Shown here piece by piece: positions 24,946 to 34,503 of a DNA stretch of 64,000 bases. Position numbers and translations under genes: made by a program. How positions within the stretch are numbered: the stretch's first letter is position 1; every line of letters starts with the position of its first letter. The notes beneath the pieces were generated by a model. It saw only the letters and a program-made list of their open reading frames with translations. It was not told where the DNA came from and did not search any database. This DNA comes from Flavobacterium sp. HBTb2-11-1 (GTDB taxonomy: Bacteria; Bacteroidota; Bacteroidia; Flavobacteriales; Flavobacteriaceae). The stretch is taken from assembly GCF_009826975.1 (NCBI RefSeq), contig NZ_WUMO01000011.1, positions 62,001 through 126,000 of the forward strand. Direction: 5' to 3'.

Positions 24946-26937
24946 ATGAATTATCAAAAACAACTTCATTGGATAATGTCCTTATTTCTGGCTGGTTTTA
25001 CATCAATTGCCTTTTCGCAGAAAATTGATTTAAAAAACAATTGGAAGTATCGTGAAGAAAAAACACAAAAATGGTATTCGGCTACTGTGCCAGGAGAAAT
25101 TCATACCGATTTGCTAAACAGCAAATTAATTCCAGATCCATTTTACAGAGACAATGAGAAAAAACTGCAATGGATTGAGCGCAAAAACTGGGAATACAAA
25201 ACAGTTTTTCAGGTTTCGGCAAATATGTTGAAAAAGAAAAATACAGAATTAGTTTTTGACGGATTAGATACTTATGCATCGATTTATGTAAACGATAAGC
25301 TGGTTTTAAAAGCTGATAATATGTTTCGTCAATGGCGTGTTGACGTTAAAAAAGTCTTGAAATCAGGAAATAACGATTTGCGAATCGTATTTCAATCGGC
25401 ACAAAATGTAGTCGATTCGCTGGCAAAAAAAGATTATCCATTTGTAATTCCAGACAATCCTCGAGCTTATGTACGCAAAGCGCAATACCATTTTGGATGG
25501 GATTGGGGACCAAAATTCACCACTTGCGGAATTTGGAAAACGCCAAGATTTGAAGCTTACGACGAAAAAGAACCTGAGAAACCTTATATTTTAAATCGAA
25601 AAATTGAATTAATACAAGACAAAGACAGTCTTGGCCGCTCTTTTTATTTTAAGATTGACGGAAAGCCGGTTTATATGAAAGGAGCCAATTATATTCCGTC
25701 AGATGCTTTTCTTTCTAGAGTGACCAAAAAAGAATATGAAAAAATAGTCTTATCTGCCAAAGAAGCCAATATGAATATGCTTCGTGTTTGGGGCGGAGGT
25801 ATTTACGAAGATGATTATTTCTACGATTTATGCGATAAATATGGGATAAATGTCTGGCAGGATTTTATGTTCGCAGGCACAATGGTTCCTGGAGACGATG
25901 CTTTTTTTGATAATGTAAAAAAAGAAGTTCAATATCAGGTAAAAAGACTGCGCCATCATCCAAGCATTGTTTTATGGTGCGGAAATAATGAATCTGACGA
26001 AGCTTTTAAAAATTGGGGCTGGATGAAAAGTTTCAAAATTTCAAAACAAGATTCAATCCGTTTGTGGAAAGATTACACCCGTTTGTTTCATGACAGTATA
26101 CCAAAATGGGTAAAAGAAGTTGATGGAAAACGCCCTTATTTAAGTTCTTCGCCATTATATCATTGGTCAAAAGCAAAAAGTGTAACCGAAGGAGACAGCC
26201 ATTATTGGGGAATTTGGTGGGGATTGGAAGATATTGAAGCCGTTCAGAAAAAGACAGGAAGATTTGTGAGCGAATACGGAATGCTATCATTACCAAATTA
26301 CGCTTCAATTGAAGGTTTTACTTCACCAGAAGACCGACATTTATATTCTGATATACTCAAAGTACATTTAAAAGCGGGTCAAGGTTTTGAAAAATTAGAT
26401 TCCTATCTCGGCAGATATTTTATTGATGCTTCGAAAATAAAAAAAATGAATCTAGAAGATTATGCCTATTTGAGTCAATGTCTGCATTATTATTCCATAA
26501 AAAATATTGTTGGTATCCATCGTGCTAAATCGCCTTATAATATGGGAACTTTAGTTTGGCAGTTAAATGACTGTTGGCCTGTAGCAAGTTGGAGCATTAC
26601 AGACTACAATAATCGACAGCCAAAAGCCGCTTGGTATGCTATAAAAGAAGCATACAGAGACGACATAAAACCAGAAACCGATTTTACACATCCGAAAGAT
26701 TTGGCATTAGAAGACCCAAAAATCAGTTGGGAAATAAAAGGAAATATCGTAGTTGTAAAAGCTCAGAAAATGGCAAAATACGTTTGTATTTCGATGAAAG
26801 GCTATAACGGAAAATGGAGCGATAATTATTTTGATCTAAAAGCAGGAGAAGAAAAAACAATTTCGTTTGAAGGGAAAATAGCAAAACCTGAGATTAAGAT
26901 TTATTCTTTGTTTGAGGTTTTAAAGAAATACGAGTAG
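24946..26937 (+). CDS. GH2 beta-mannosidase, shortened domain architecture
   Basis: The protein has 663 residues with a signal peptide (to ~Ser24). The N-terminal GH2 sugar-binding domain covers ~25-205 (VFDGLDTYASIYVND, YHFGWDWGPKF). The TIM barrel covers ~225-560 with MLRVWGGGIYEDD, acid/base Glu349 in WCGNNES and nucleophile Glu443 in FVSEYGM. A C-terminal Ig-like segment (~580-663) follows. Bacteroidota homologues are usually ~820-860 residues. The Ig-like domain normally between sugar-binding domain and barrel is absent (junction ~207-217), and the one after the barrel seems absent too (junction ~573-581). Catalytic residues are intact. It would cleave Man-beta-1,4 links such as in the N-glycan core. 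Confidence 0.9.
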   Translation: MNYQKQLHWIMSLFLAGFTSIAFSQKIDLKNNWKYREEKTQKWYSATVPGEIHTDLLNSKLIPDPFYRDNEKKLQWIERKNWEYKTVFQVSANMLKKKNTELVFDGLDTYASIYVNDKLVLKADNMFRQWRVDVKKVLKSGNNDLRIVFQSAQNVVDSLAKKDYPFVIPDNPRAYVRKAQYHFGWDWGPKFTTCGIWKTPRFEAYDEKEPEKPYILNRKIELIQDKDSLGRSFYFKIDGKPVYMKGANYIPSDAFLSRVTKKEYEKIVLSAKEANMNMLRVWGGGIYEDDYFYDLCDKYGINVWQDFMFAGTMVPGDDAFFDNVKKEVQYQVKRLRHHPSIVLWCGNNESDEAFKNWGWMKSFKISKQDSIRLWKDYTRLFHDSIPKWVKEVDGKRPYLSSSPLYHWSKAKSVTEGDSHYWGIWWGLEDIEAVQKKTGRFVSEYGMLSLPNYASIEGFTSPEDRHLYSDILKVHLKAGQGFEKLDSYLGRYFIDASKIKKMNLEDYAYLSQCLHYYSIKNIVGIHRAKSPYNMGTLVWQLNDCWPVASWSITDYNNRQPKAAWYAIKEAYRDDIKPETDFTHPKDLALEDPKISWEIKGNIVVVKAQKMAKYVCISMKGYNGKWSDNYFDLKAGEEKTISFEGKIAKPEIKIYSLFEVLKKYE

Positions 26938-26970
26938 AGGTTCAAAGGAACAAAGATGCAAAGGGATAAA

Positions 26971-27263
26971 GGTTTTCCGTAGAGACGTACTGTAGTGCGT
27001 CTTCTTACGAAGATGAGAGTTCATTTTTCATCATAATGTTTTATAAAGTGATCGTAGAGAAGCACTGCAGTGCGTCTAACACAAAGAATTTAAAAATAAT
27101 TGAATCGCATGTTTAGACAATTTTTTTTAAGAATTAAATAAACAAAGGTTTTCTGTAGAGGCGCACTGCAGTGCGTCTCTTTACGAAGATGAGAGTTCAT
27201 TATTTTTATCATAAGGTTCATAAATTGACCGTAGAGACGCACTGCAGTGCGTCTAACACACAG
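26971..27263. repeat. Two ~116-bp direct repeats containing 20-bp palindromes
   Basis: Copy 1 (26971-27086) and copy 2 (27147-27263) share order and sequence: GGTTTT, a TGCAGTGCGTCT-type palindrome, TTACGAAGATGAGAGTTCAT, then a second palindrome and CTAACACA. The best palindrome is the perfect AGACGCACTGCAGTGCGTCT (27234-27253). Four palindrome copies in 300 bp fill the GH2-GH92 gap. This looks like a dispersed Bacteroidota intergenic repeat that duplicated locally. Confidence 0.8.
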
Positions 27264-27281
27264 ATTAAAAAATTAAAATAT

Positions 27282-29543
27282 ATGAGAATAGTATTTAGCG
27301 GCTTTTTGGCTTTAAGTTTACTTTTTGCCAATCCGATAATTTCACAGCAAAAAAAGACAAACCAAACCGATGTAAAATATACGCAATATGTAGATCCGCT
27401 TATTGGTTCGGCGGGACACGGTCACGTATTTGTGGGAGCAAATGTTCCTTTTGGAGCTGTACAGTTGGGACCGGTAAATATTTTTGAAGGCTGGGACTGG
27501 TGCAGCGGTTACAATTATGCCAGTAATACGATTTTGGGATTTACACACACGCATTTAAGCGGAACCGGAATTGGGGATTTAAATGATATTCTTGTTTTGC
27601 CTGTCAGCGGAAAAGTTGGTTTGACCAAAGGAACAAAAGAAGATATGGTAAAAGGTTACGGCTCGTATTTCTCTCATAAAAACGAAGTGGTAAAACCAGG
27701 ATACTACAGCGTTTTATTGGATAAATATAAAATCAAAGCCGAATTAACAGCCAGCGAAAGAGTTGGTTTTCATAAATATACTTTTGAAAACACTAATGAT
27801 TCGCACATTTTAATTGATCTTGCCGACGGAATCGGTTGGGACAGACCCGTAAAAACGTTCATTAAAAAAGTTAGCGAAAATAAAATTGAAGGCTATCGAT
27901 ATTCTGCAGGATGGGCGGCAGATCAGCGTATTTATTTTGCAATGGAATTCTCTGAGCCAATCGCAAACATGATAGTTTATGACAGTACAGCTGTCGTTAA
28001 AGGAACTGAAGGAGAAGGCTTAAAAATAAAAGCGGTTTTAGATTTTAAAACCTTAAAAAATAAACAGATTCTGGTAAAAGTCGGAATTTCTCCAGTTAGC
28101 ACAGAAAATGCATCTGCTAATATAAAAGCTGAAATTCCGAATTGGGATTTTAATGCAGTTGTGAAATTAGCAGATTCAAAATGGAACAAAGAGCTAAATA
28201 AAGTTCAGATTAAAGCAGATGAAAAAACAATGAAAGTTTTCTATACTTCATTGTATCACACCATGTTTGCGCCTTCAATTTTTAATGATGCGAATGGAGA
28301 TTATTTAGGAACTGATAAAAAGGTTTACGAAAAAGCCAATTTTACCAATTACACTACTTTTTCACTTTGGGATACCTACCGCGGACTGCATCCTCTTTAT
28401 ACAATTACACAACCAGAAAAAATCAATGATATTGTAAAATCGTTTTTAGCGATTTATCAACAGCAAGGAAGATTGCCTGTTTGGCATTTAATGGGCAACG
28501 AAACCAATACGATGAACGGAAATCATTCGATAGCGGTTATTGCAGATGCGTATTTAAAAGGATATCGAGATTACGATACAGAGTTGGCTTACGAAGCAGT
28601 TAAAAAAACGGCAATGCAAACCCGAAACGGAATGGATTATGTTCAGAAACTAGAATATATTCCTGCTGATAAATTATTAGAGTCTGTTGGAAATGCTTTA
28701 GAATATGCGATTGATGATTATTGCATCGCTTTAATGGCGAAAGCTTTAAACAAAACAGAAGATTATAATTATTTTTCCAAAAGAGCCAATTTATACAAAC
28801 AGTATTTTGATAAAGAAACCACTTTTATGCGTGGTAAATTGGCAAATGGCAATTGGAGAACGCCATTTAATCCGCTTTCATCAGCGCACCGTAAAGACGA
28901 TTATGTAGAAGGAAATGCGTGGCAATACACTTGGTTGGTTCCGCAAGACCCGTACGGTTTAATTGATTTGTTTGGAAGCGAAGATAAATTTATCACAAAA
29001 CTGGATTCACTTTTCTTGCTGACTGACAAAGTAGAAGGCGAGGATGTTTCGCCAGATATCAGCGGTTTAATAGGCCAATACGCTCACGGAAATGAGCCAA
29101 ATCATCATATTCCGTATTTGTATGCTTATGTGGGACAGCCTTGGAAAACAGCAAGATTAATTCGAGAAATCGACGAGAAATTCTACTCAACAAAGCCAGA
29201 CGGATTATGCGGTAACGAAGATTTAGGACAAATGTCGGCTTGGTATGTTTTATCTTCTATGGGATTCTATTCGGTTAATCCAGCAAACGGAATTTATGTT
29301 TTAGGAAGTCCATTGGTAAATTCAGCCATTATCCATCACAAAAAAGGTATTTCATTTACAATAAGTGCAATTAATAACAGTGCTTCAAATATTTATATTC
29401 AAAAAGTAGAATATAACGGAAAACCCTATACAAAATCATATATCACGCAAGAAATGATTGTGAAAGGCGGAGAGCTGAAATTATATATGGGAAGCAAAAC
29501 GTCAACGACATTTGGAGTTAAGAAAGAAGATAAACCTTTTTAG
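27282..29543 (+). CDS. GH92 family alpha-mannosidase (Glu-type)
   Basis: I chose the ATG at 27282 because it opens directly into a signal peptide (MRIVFSGFLALSLLFANPIIS). An upstream in-frame start at 27171 reads through the repeat element. The product has 753 residues. Family motifs are YVDPLIGSAGHGH, FTHTHLSGTGIGD, EGNAWQYTW, HGNEPNHH with Glu605 as predicted catalytic acid, and GNEDLGQMSAWYV with the base aspartate region. GH92 enzymes are Ca-dependent inverting exo-alpha-mannosidases. A Glu at 605 predicts activity on normal alpha-mannosides. A second GH92 follows 90 bp downstream. Confidence 0.93.
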   Translation: MRIVFSGFLALSLLFANPIISQQKKTNQTDVKYTQYVDPLIGSAGHGHVFVGANVPFGAVQLGPVNIFEGWDWCSGYNYASNTILGFTHTHLSGTGIGDLNDILVLPVSGKVGLTKGTKEDMVKGYGSYFSHKNEVVKPGYYSVLLDKYKIKAELTASERVGFHKYTFENTNDSHILIDLADGIGWDRPVKTFIKKVSENKIEGYRYSAGWAADQRIYFAMEFSEPIANMIVYDSTAVVKGTEGEGLKIKAVLDFKTLKNKQILVKVGISPVSTENASANIKAEIPNWDFNAVVKLADSKWNKELNKVQIKADEKTMKVFYTSLYHTMFAPSIFNDANGDYLGTDKKVYEKANFTNYTTFSLWDTYRGLHPLYTITQPEKINDIVKSFLAIYQQQGRLPVWHLMGNETNTMNGNHSIAVIADAYLKGYRDYDTELAYEAVKKTAMQTRNGMDYVQKLEYIPADKLLESVGNALEYAIDDYCIALMAKALNKTEDYNYFSKRANLYKQYFDKETTFMRGKLANGNWRTPFNPLSSAHRKDDYVEGNAWQYTWLVPQDPYGLIDLFGSEDKFITKLDSLFLLTDKVEGEDVSPDISGLIGQYAHGNEPNHHIPYLYAYVGQPWKTARLIREIDEKFYSTKPDGLCGNEDLGQMSAWYVLSSMGFYSVNPANGIYVLGSPLVNSAIIHHKKGISFTISAINNSASNIYIQKVEYNGKPYTKSYITQEMIVKGGELKLYMGSKTSTTFGVKKEDKPF

Positions 29544-29633
29544 TTTTCAGTCACAGGCGCAGTTTACAGTCCTATCTTGGGTATAATATAAAACATTTCA
29601 CAACTCACAATTCACCATTTACAATTCAGAAAT

Positions 29634-31913
29634 ATGAAAATAAAGAGTTTAATTTTTTTAGGAATATTGCAATCTTGCTTTTTTCTAAATGCACAGAATT
29701 TAGATCCCGTAGAATATGTAAATCCTCTAATGGGAACACAATCTTTGCATAATCTTTCAAATGGAAATACCTATCCAGCAATTTGCAGACCATGGGGAAT
29801 GAATTTCTGGACGCCGCAAACGGGAAAAATGGGCGACGGATGGGCGTATACGTATACGGCAGAAAAAATAAGAGGATTTAAGCAGACACATCAGCCATCT
29901 CCTTGGATGAATGATTACGGTCAGTTTTCGATTATGCCTGTTACGGGGAAATTGGTTTTCGCTGAAGACGAACGTGCGAGTTGGTTCAGTCATAAAGCAG
30001 AAGTTTCAAAACCCTATTATTACAGCGTTTATCTGGCAGATCATGATGTTACGACTGAAATTACAACAACAGAAAGAGCGGCACATTTTCAGATCACATT
30101 TCCAGAAAATGAAAAATCTTCTATTGTAATCGATGCATTTGATAAAGGCTCTTATATCAAAATAATTCCGTCAGAGAATAAAATAATAGGTTATACAACA
30201 CGCAATAGCGGAGGAGTTCCTCAAAACTTTAAGAATTATTTTGTTTTGGTGTTTGATAAAAAGTTTGAAACCAATTCAACTTGGATTGATAAGAGTTTGA
30301 CTGCTGATAAATTAGAATCAGAAGGAAATCATGTAGGTGCTGTGGTTGGATTTAAAACCAAAAAAGGAGAAAAAGTAAATGTTAGAGTAGCATCTTCTTT
30401 TATAAGTCAGGAGCAAGCTGAATTGAATTTAAAAAATGAATTAGGAAAAGCAACTTTTGAAGAAACCGTTGTCCAATCTAAAGCAGAATGGAATAAAGTT
30501 TTAGAAAAAATTACTGTAGAAGATACGAATGTAGATCAATTAAAAACCTTTTATTCTTGTTTGTATCGCACCGTTTGTTTTCCTCAAAAACAATATGAAA
30601 TTGATAAAGATGGGAAAATTGTGCATTACAGTCCGTACAACGGAAAAGTGCTGCAAGGATATATGTATGCAGGAACCGGATTTTGGGATACTTTTCGCGC
30701 TTTATACCCTTTATTAAATCTAGTTTATCCTTCTATAAACAAAGAAATGCAGGAAGGATTGATAAACGATTACAAAGAAGGCGGATTTCTTCCTGAATGG
30801 TCAAGTCCAGGTTTTAGAAATGTAATGGTGGGAAACAATTCGGCTTCTGTCGTTTCAGATGCTTACATGAAAGGATTGCGAGGGTATGACATTAATACTT
30901 TGTACGAAGCCTTACTGCACGGAGCTAATACCGAAGGTCCGCTAGAAGCTGTTGGAAGAAAAGGAGTTCAGTATTACAATACTTTAGGATATGTTCCGTA
31001 TGATGTAAAAATCAACGAAAATGCAGCGCGAACACTAGAATATGCTTATGATGATTTTGCGATTTGGAAATTGGCAAAAGCATTAAATCGCCCGAAAAAA
31101 GAAATTAGTTTGTATGAAAAGCGAATGATGAATTATAAAAAACTTTATAATCCATCCGTAGGGTTAATGAGCGGACGAAATAAAGACGGCAGTTTTCCAG
31201 CCAATTTTAATCCGTTCAAATGGGGAGATGCCTTTACAGAAGGAAACAGCTGGCATTACAGCTGGAGCGTTTTTCACGATATTCAAGGTTTGATTGATTT
31301 AATGGGAGGAGAGAAGAATTTTACCGCAAAATTAGATGCCGTATTTACAATGCCTCCGGTTTTTGATGATAGTTACTATGGAGCTGTTATTCACGAAATT
31401 CGCGAAATGCAGATCATGAACATGGGACAATACGCGCATGGAAATCAGCCAATTCAGCACATGATTTATTTGTACAATTATGCAGGCGAACCTTGGAAAA
31501 CGCAATATTGGTCAAGAGAAGTTATGAACCGTTTGTACAAACCAACCCCAGATGGTTATTGCGGAGACGAAGATAACGGACAAACTTCTGCATGGTACAT
31601 TTTCTCAGCCATGGGATTTTATCCAGTTTGTCCAGGAACAGAAGAATATGTTTTGGGAGCGCCTTTGTTTAAGAAAACAACTCTACAGTTAGAAAACGGA
31701 AAACAGCTTATTATCAATGCTCCTAATAATTCAGAAACTAATAAATATGTAAACGAATTAAAATGGGATAATGCTCCTCATTCTAAAAATTACATCAACC
31801 ATTTTGATGTGTTAAAAGGAGGCGAACTAAATTTTGATATGACAAGTTCTCCGAATTTAAAAAGAGGTATAACAAAAGAAGCCTACCCATATTCTTATTC
31901 AAATTCAAAATAA
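29634..31913 (+). CDS. GH92 family enzyme with Gln in place of the catalytic-acid Glu
   Basis: The protein has 759 residues with a signal peptide (FLGILQSCFFLNAQ). The motifs are YVNPLMGTQSLHNLSNGNTYP, EGNSWHYSWSV, HGNQPIQH and GDEDNGQTSAWYIFSAMGF. Gln605 (codon CAG at 31446-31448) replaces the Glu of the paralogue's HGNEP motif. In the GH92 family this Glu is the general acid. A Gln at this place is reported for enzymes that remove mannose from mannose-1-phospho-6-mannose, where no acid is needed. So it may target phosphomannan, or be weakly active on ordinary glycosides. The next gene starts 6 bp downstream. Confidence 0.9.
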   Translation: MKIKSLIFLGILQSCFFLNAQNLDPVEYVNPLMGTQSLHNLSNGNTYPAICRPWGMNFWTPQTGKMGDGWAYTYTAEKIRGFKQTHQPSPWMNDYGQFSIMPVTGKLVFAEDERASWFSHKAEVSKPYYYSVYLADHDVTTEITTTERAAHFQITFPENEKSSIVIDAFDKGSYIKIIPSENKIIGYTTRNSGGVPQNFKNYFVLVFDKKFETNSTWIDKSLTADKLESEGNHVGAVVGFKTKKGEKVNVRVASSFISQEQAELNLKNELGKATFEETVVQSKAEWNKVLEKITVEDTNVDQLKTFYSCLYRTVCFPQKQYEIDKDGKIVHYSPYNGKVLQGYMYAGTGFWDTFRALYPLLNLVYPSINKEMQEGLINDYKEGGFLPEWSSPGFRNVMVGNNSASVVSDAYMKGLRGYDINTLYEALLHGANTEGPLEAVGRKGVQYYNTLGYVPYDVKINENAARTLEYAYDDFAIWKLAKALNRPKKEISLYEKRMMNYKKLYNPSVGLMSGRNKDGSFPANFNPFKWGDAFTEGNSWHYSWSVFHDIQGLIDLMGGEKNFTAKLDAVFTMPPVFDDSYYGAVIHEIREMQIMNMGQYAHGNQPIQHMIYLYNYAGEPWKTQYWSREVMNRLYKPTPDGYCGDEDNGQTSAWYIFSAMGFYPVCPGTEEYVLGAPLFKKTTLQLENGKQLIINAPNNSETNKYVNELKWDNAPHSKNYINHFDVLKGGELNFDMTSSPNLKRGITKEAYPYSYSNSK

Positions 31914-31919
31914 AAAGAT

Positions 31920-33383
31920 ATGCAGTCACGTAGAAAATTTATAAAAAACGCAGGCATTTTTTCCGCAGGATTATTGGCACTTCAAACAGAAGCTTTCGGA
32001 TTTAATTCAGATACTTTTCAGTTGCCGCTAAAAGATTTTGTTTCTAAACGACCTCCAGTTGCCGAAAGAAAATTTACGAGTAAAGCCATTGAAGCCGCTA
32101 TCGTACGCATTAAAAAGCAAATTGCCAATCCTGAATTGGCTTGGATATTTGAAAACTGTTTTCCAAATACATTAGATACCACAGTCGATTTTGAAATTAT
32201 CGACGGAAAACCAGATACCTACGTAATTACAGGAGATATCGATGCCATGTGGCTGAGAGACAGTACAGCACAGATCTGGCCGTATATTCCGTTTGTAAAA
32301 GAAGATCCAAAATTAGCAGAATTGGTAAAAGGAGTAATTAATCGTCAAGCGAAATGTATTCTGCTGGATCCATATGCGAATGCTTTTTATAAAGATTTTA
32401 CGAAGGAAAGCGAATGGAAAAATGACCTTACCAAAATGCAACCCGGAATTCATGAAAGAAAATGGGAAATTGACAGCTTGTGCTATCCAGTTCGATTAGC
32501 GCACGGATATTGGAAAGAAACGGGAGATATTAGTTTGTTTGATGGCAAATGGAAAGAAGCCATGCTTTTGATCCTGCAGACTTTTAAAGAACAGCAGCGA
32601 ATGGATGGTAAAGGTGGACCGTATAGTTTTCAGCGCCAGACGGCTTGGGCGACAGATGGAGTTCCGTTAGGCGGTTACGGTTATCCAGTAAAACCTTGCG
32701 GATTAATCGTTTCGACTTTCCGACCAAGCGACGATTCTACTTTATTCGGTTACCTGATTCCGAGTAATATGTTCGCTATTGAAATATTAGGCTATCTGAT
32801 TGAAATTTTCTCTCTTCCAGCTTTAAAAGATAATGATTTAGTAGCTAAAGCTACAAAATTAAGAGATGAGGTTCAAAAAGGATTAAAAGAACACGGAATT
32901 ATCAATCATCCAAAATTCGGAAAAATCATTGCGTTTGAAGTAAATGGATATGGCAGTTTCCATATGATGGACGATGCTAATGTGCCTTCTTTATTATCAT
33001 TGCCTTATTTAGGCGCTATTGCTCCAAATGATCCATTGTATTTGAACACAAGAAAAGTGGTATTGTCTGAAAATAATCCGTTTTTCTATAAAGGAAAAGC
33101 AGGAGAAGGTATCGGAGGTCCACATACAGGAGTTGATACCATCTGGCCGATGAGTATTGTTTTGAGAGCCATTACGAGTGTAGACGAAAATGAAATAAAA
33201 GCTTGTATCAGCAATTTGATTAAAACCAATGCAGATACTGGATTTATGCACGAATCGTTCCATAAAGACGATGTCAATAAATTTACCCGTAAATGGTTTG
33301 CTTGGGCGAATACATTATTTGGCGAAATGATTGTACATACCAGTATACATTTTCCTCAAATTCTAAAAGATAAAAATATCTAG
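31920..33383 (+). CDS. GH125 family exo-alpha-1,6-mannosidase
   Basis: The protein has 487 residues. The N-terminus SRRKFIKNAGIFSAGLLALQ is a twin-arginine (Tat) signal, so it is exported folded. GH125 landmarks include GDIDAMWLRDSTAQIWPY (~90-107), HERKWEIDSLCYP, PYSFQRQTAWATD and GPHTGVDTIWPMSI. GH125 enzymes are metal-independent inverting exo-alpha-1,6-mannosidases acting on yeast mannan backbone or N-glycans. It starts 6 bp after the second GH92 gene, in the same operon. Confidence 0.93.
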   Translation: MQSRRKFIKNAGIFSAGLLALQTEAFGFNSDTFQLPLKDFVSKRPPVAERKFTSKAIEAAIVRIKKQIANPELAWIFENCFPNTLDTTVDFEIIDGKPDTYVITGDIDAMWLRDSTAQIWPYIPFVKEDPKLAELVKGVINRQAKCILLDPYANAFYKDFTKESEWKNDLTKMQPGIHERKWEIDSLCYPVRLAHGYWKETGDISLFDGKWKEAMLLILQTFKEQQRMDGKGGPYSFQRQTAWATDGVPLGGYGYPVKPCGLIVSTFRPSDDSTLFGYLIPSNMFAIEILGYLIEIFSLPALKDNDLVAKATKLRDEVQKGLKEHGIINHPKFGKIIAFEVNGYGSFHMMDDANVPSLLSLPYLGAIAPNDPLYLNTRKVVLSENNPFFYKGKAGEGIGGPHTGVDTIWPMSIVLRAITSVDENEIKACISNLIKTNADTGFMHESFHKDDVNKFTRKWFAWANTLFGEMIVHTSIHFPQILKDKNI

Positions 33384-33405
33384 TACTAAAGCTTAATAAT
33401 TAAAA

Positions 33406-34305
33406 ATGAATACATCACACGCCATTGGGCTAGATATAGGAGGAACGCATATTACAGCTGCGGTTATTAATAAAACAGAGATGAAAGTGCTTGACTTTTC
33501 ACTCTGTAAAGAATCCTTCGATTCGAATAGGCCAGTAGACGAGGTTATGAACATTTGGAAAAAAGTAATCAGCACCTCAATTGAAAATTCTAAGATTAAA
33601 GACATTACAGGAATTGCTATTTGCATGCCTGGACCATTTGATTATAAAACCGGAATTTGCTGGATTAAAGATCAATCTAAATATGAACACTTTTACGGAT
33701 TGAATATTAGAGAATTGCTTCTCGAAACTCTTGGTTTTCCTGCAGATTTTCCAGTTCTTTTTGAAAATGATGCGGTTTGCTTTGGAAAAGGAGAAGTTTT
33801 CAAACAACAAGAAAACCTTTCTAAAAAAGTAATGGCAGTTACATTAGGAACAGGATTAGGAGCTTGTTTTATTGATAAAGGAACATCTATCAGCTCAGGA
33901 AATTCTGTTCCAACTGACGGAGAAATATACAATCTGCCTTATAAAGATGGTATTGCAGAAGATTATGTTTCAGTTAGAGGTCTTTTGTCGCATTATAAAT
34001 TTTTAAGCAATAAAGATCTTAATAATGGCTTAGAACTTTATAATCTAGCAAAAAACGGAGATCAGCAAGCAATTTTGGTATTTGAAAGAATGGGCGAGGA
34101 TTTAGCCGAAGTTGTTGTTCCGTGGATTAAAAATTTTGCAGCAGACCATATTATTATTGGCGGAAAAATTGCCAATGCTAGCGATTTGTTTTTGTTTTCA
34201 TTCAATAAAACAATACATGAATTAGACTTAAAAGTTGAGGTTTCTATTTCGAATGATAATGAAATTGCCGCCTTATTAGGAGCGGTCAGTTTTTTATGCG
34301 ATTAA
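33406..34305 (+). CDS. ROK-family sugar kinase lacking the zinc-finger motif
   Basis: The protein has 299 residues and is cytoplasmic. The ATP-binding loop LDIGGTHITAAV is N-terminal, the catalytic Asp lies in FENDAVCFG, and VTLGTGLGACFIDKG is the second phosphate region. The usual ROK CxCGxxGC zinc motif is absent; the place is occupied by GEIYNLPYKDGIAEDYVS. It starts 22 bp after the GH125 gene, so it is likely the kinase for mannose released by this locus. The sugar specificity (mannose, glucose or another hexose) is inferred from context only. Confidence 0.87.
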   Translation: MNTSHAIGLDIGGTHITAAVINKTEMKVLDFSLCKESFDSNRPVDEVMNIWKKVISTSIENSKIKDITGIAICMPGPFDYKTGICWIKDQSKYEHFYGLNIRELLLETLGFPADFPVLFENDAVCFGKGEVFKQQENLSKKVMAVTLGTGLGACFIDKGTSISSGNSVPTDGEIYNLPYKDGIAEDYVSVRGLLSHYKFLSNKDLNNGLELYNLAKNGDQQAILVFERMGEDLAEVVVPWIKNFAADHIIIGGKIANASDLFLFSFNKTIHELDLKVEVSISNDNEIAALLGAVSFLCD

Positions 34306-34311
34306 AAACAA

Positions 34312-34342
34312 AAAGGATGAGGTTTTACTCATCCTTTTTTTT
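34312..34342 (+). terminator. Terminator at the end of the mannoside operon
   Basis: AAAGGATGAG pairs with CTCATCCTTT around GTTTTA, followed by a T run, 6 bp after the kinase stop. Confidence 0.85.
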
Positions 34343-34436
34343 ATGTCTATGCTAAATATTTAAAGCTTTTAAACGGTGTCTCTATAGTTTTTAAGAGTGA
34401 CAAAAGAGAAAAATTGTTGGAGATATAGAAATATAA

Positions 34437-34470
34437 AAAAGCCTTTAAATAAGAGTATTTAAAGGCTTTT
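34437..34470 (-). terminator. Displaced terminator of the island's target tRNA-Ser
   Basis: AAAAGCCTTTAAATA pairs perfectly with TATTTAAAGGCTTTT around a 4-nt loop. On the minus strand it is followed by TTTTTTATATT. It lies just downstream (minus strand) of the tRNA-Ser 3' fragment, where the tRNA's own terminator would have been before insertion. Confidence 0.6.
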
Positions 34471-34503
34471 GGTTTTTAAAAGTCTCTACTGAAACTTCAT
34501 CTG

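Noticed and set aside
27171..27281. N-terminal extension of the first GH92 gene
   Set aside because: It translates the dispersed palindromic repeat, and a proper signal peptide starts at the internal ATG at 27282.
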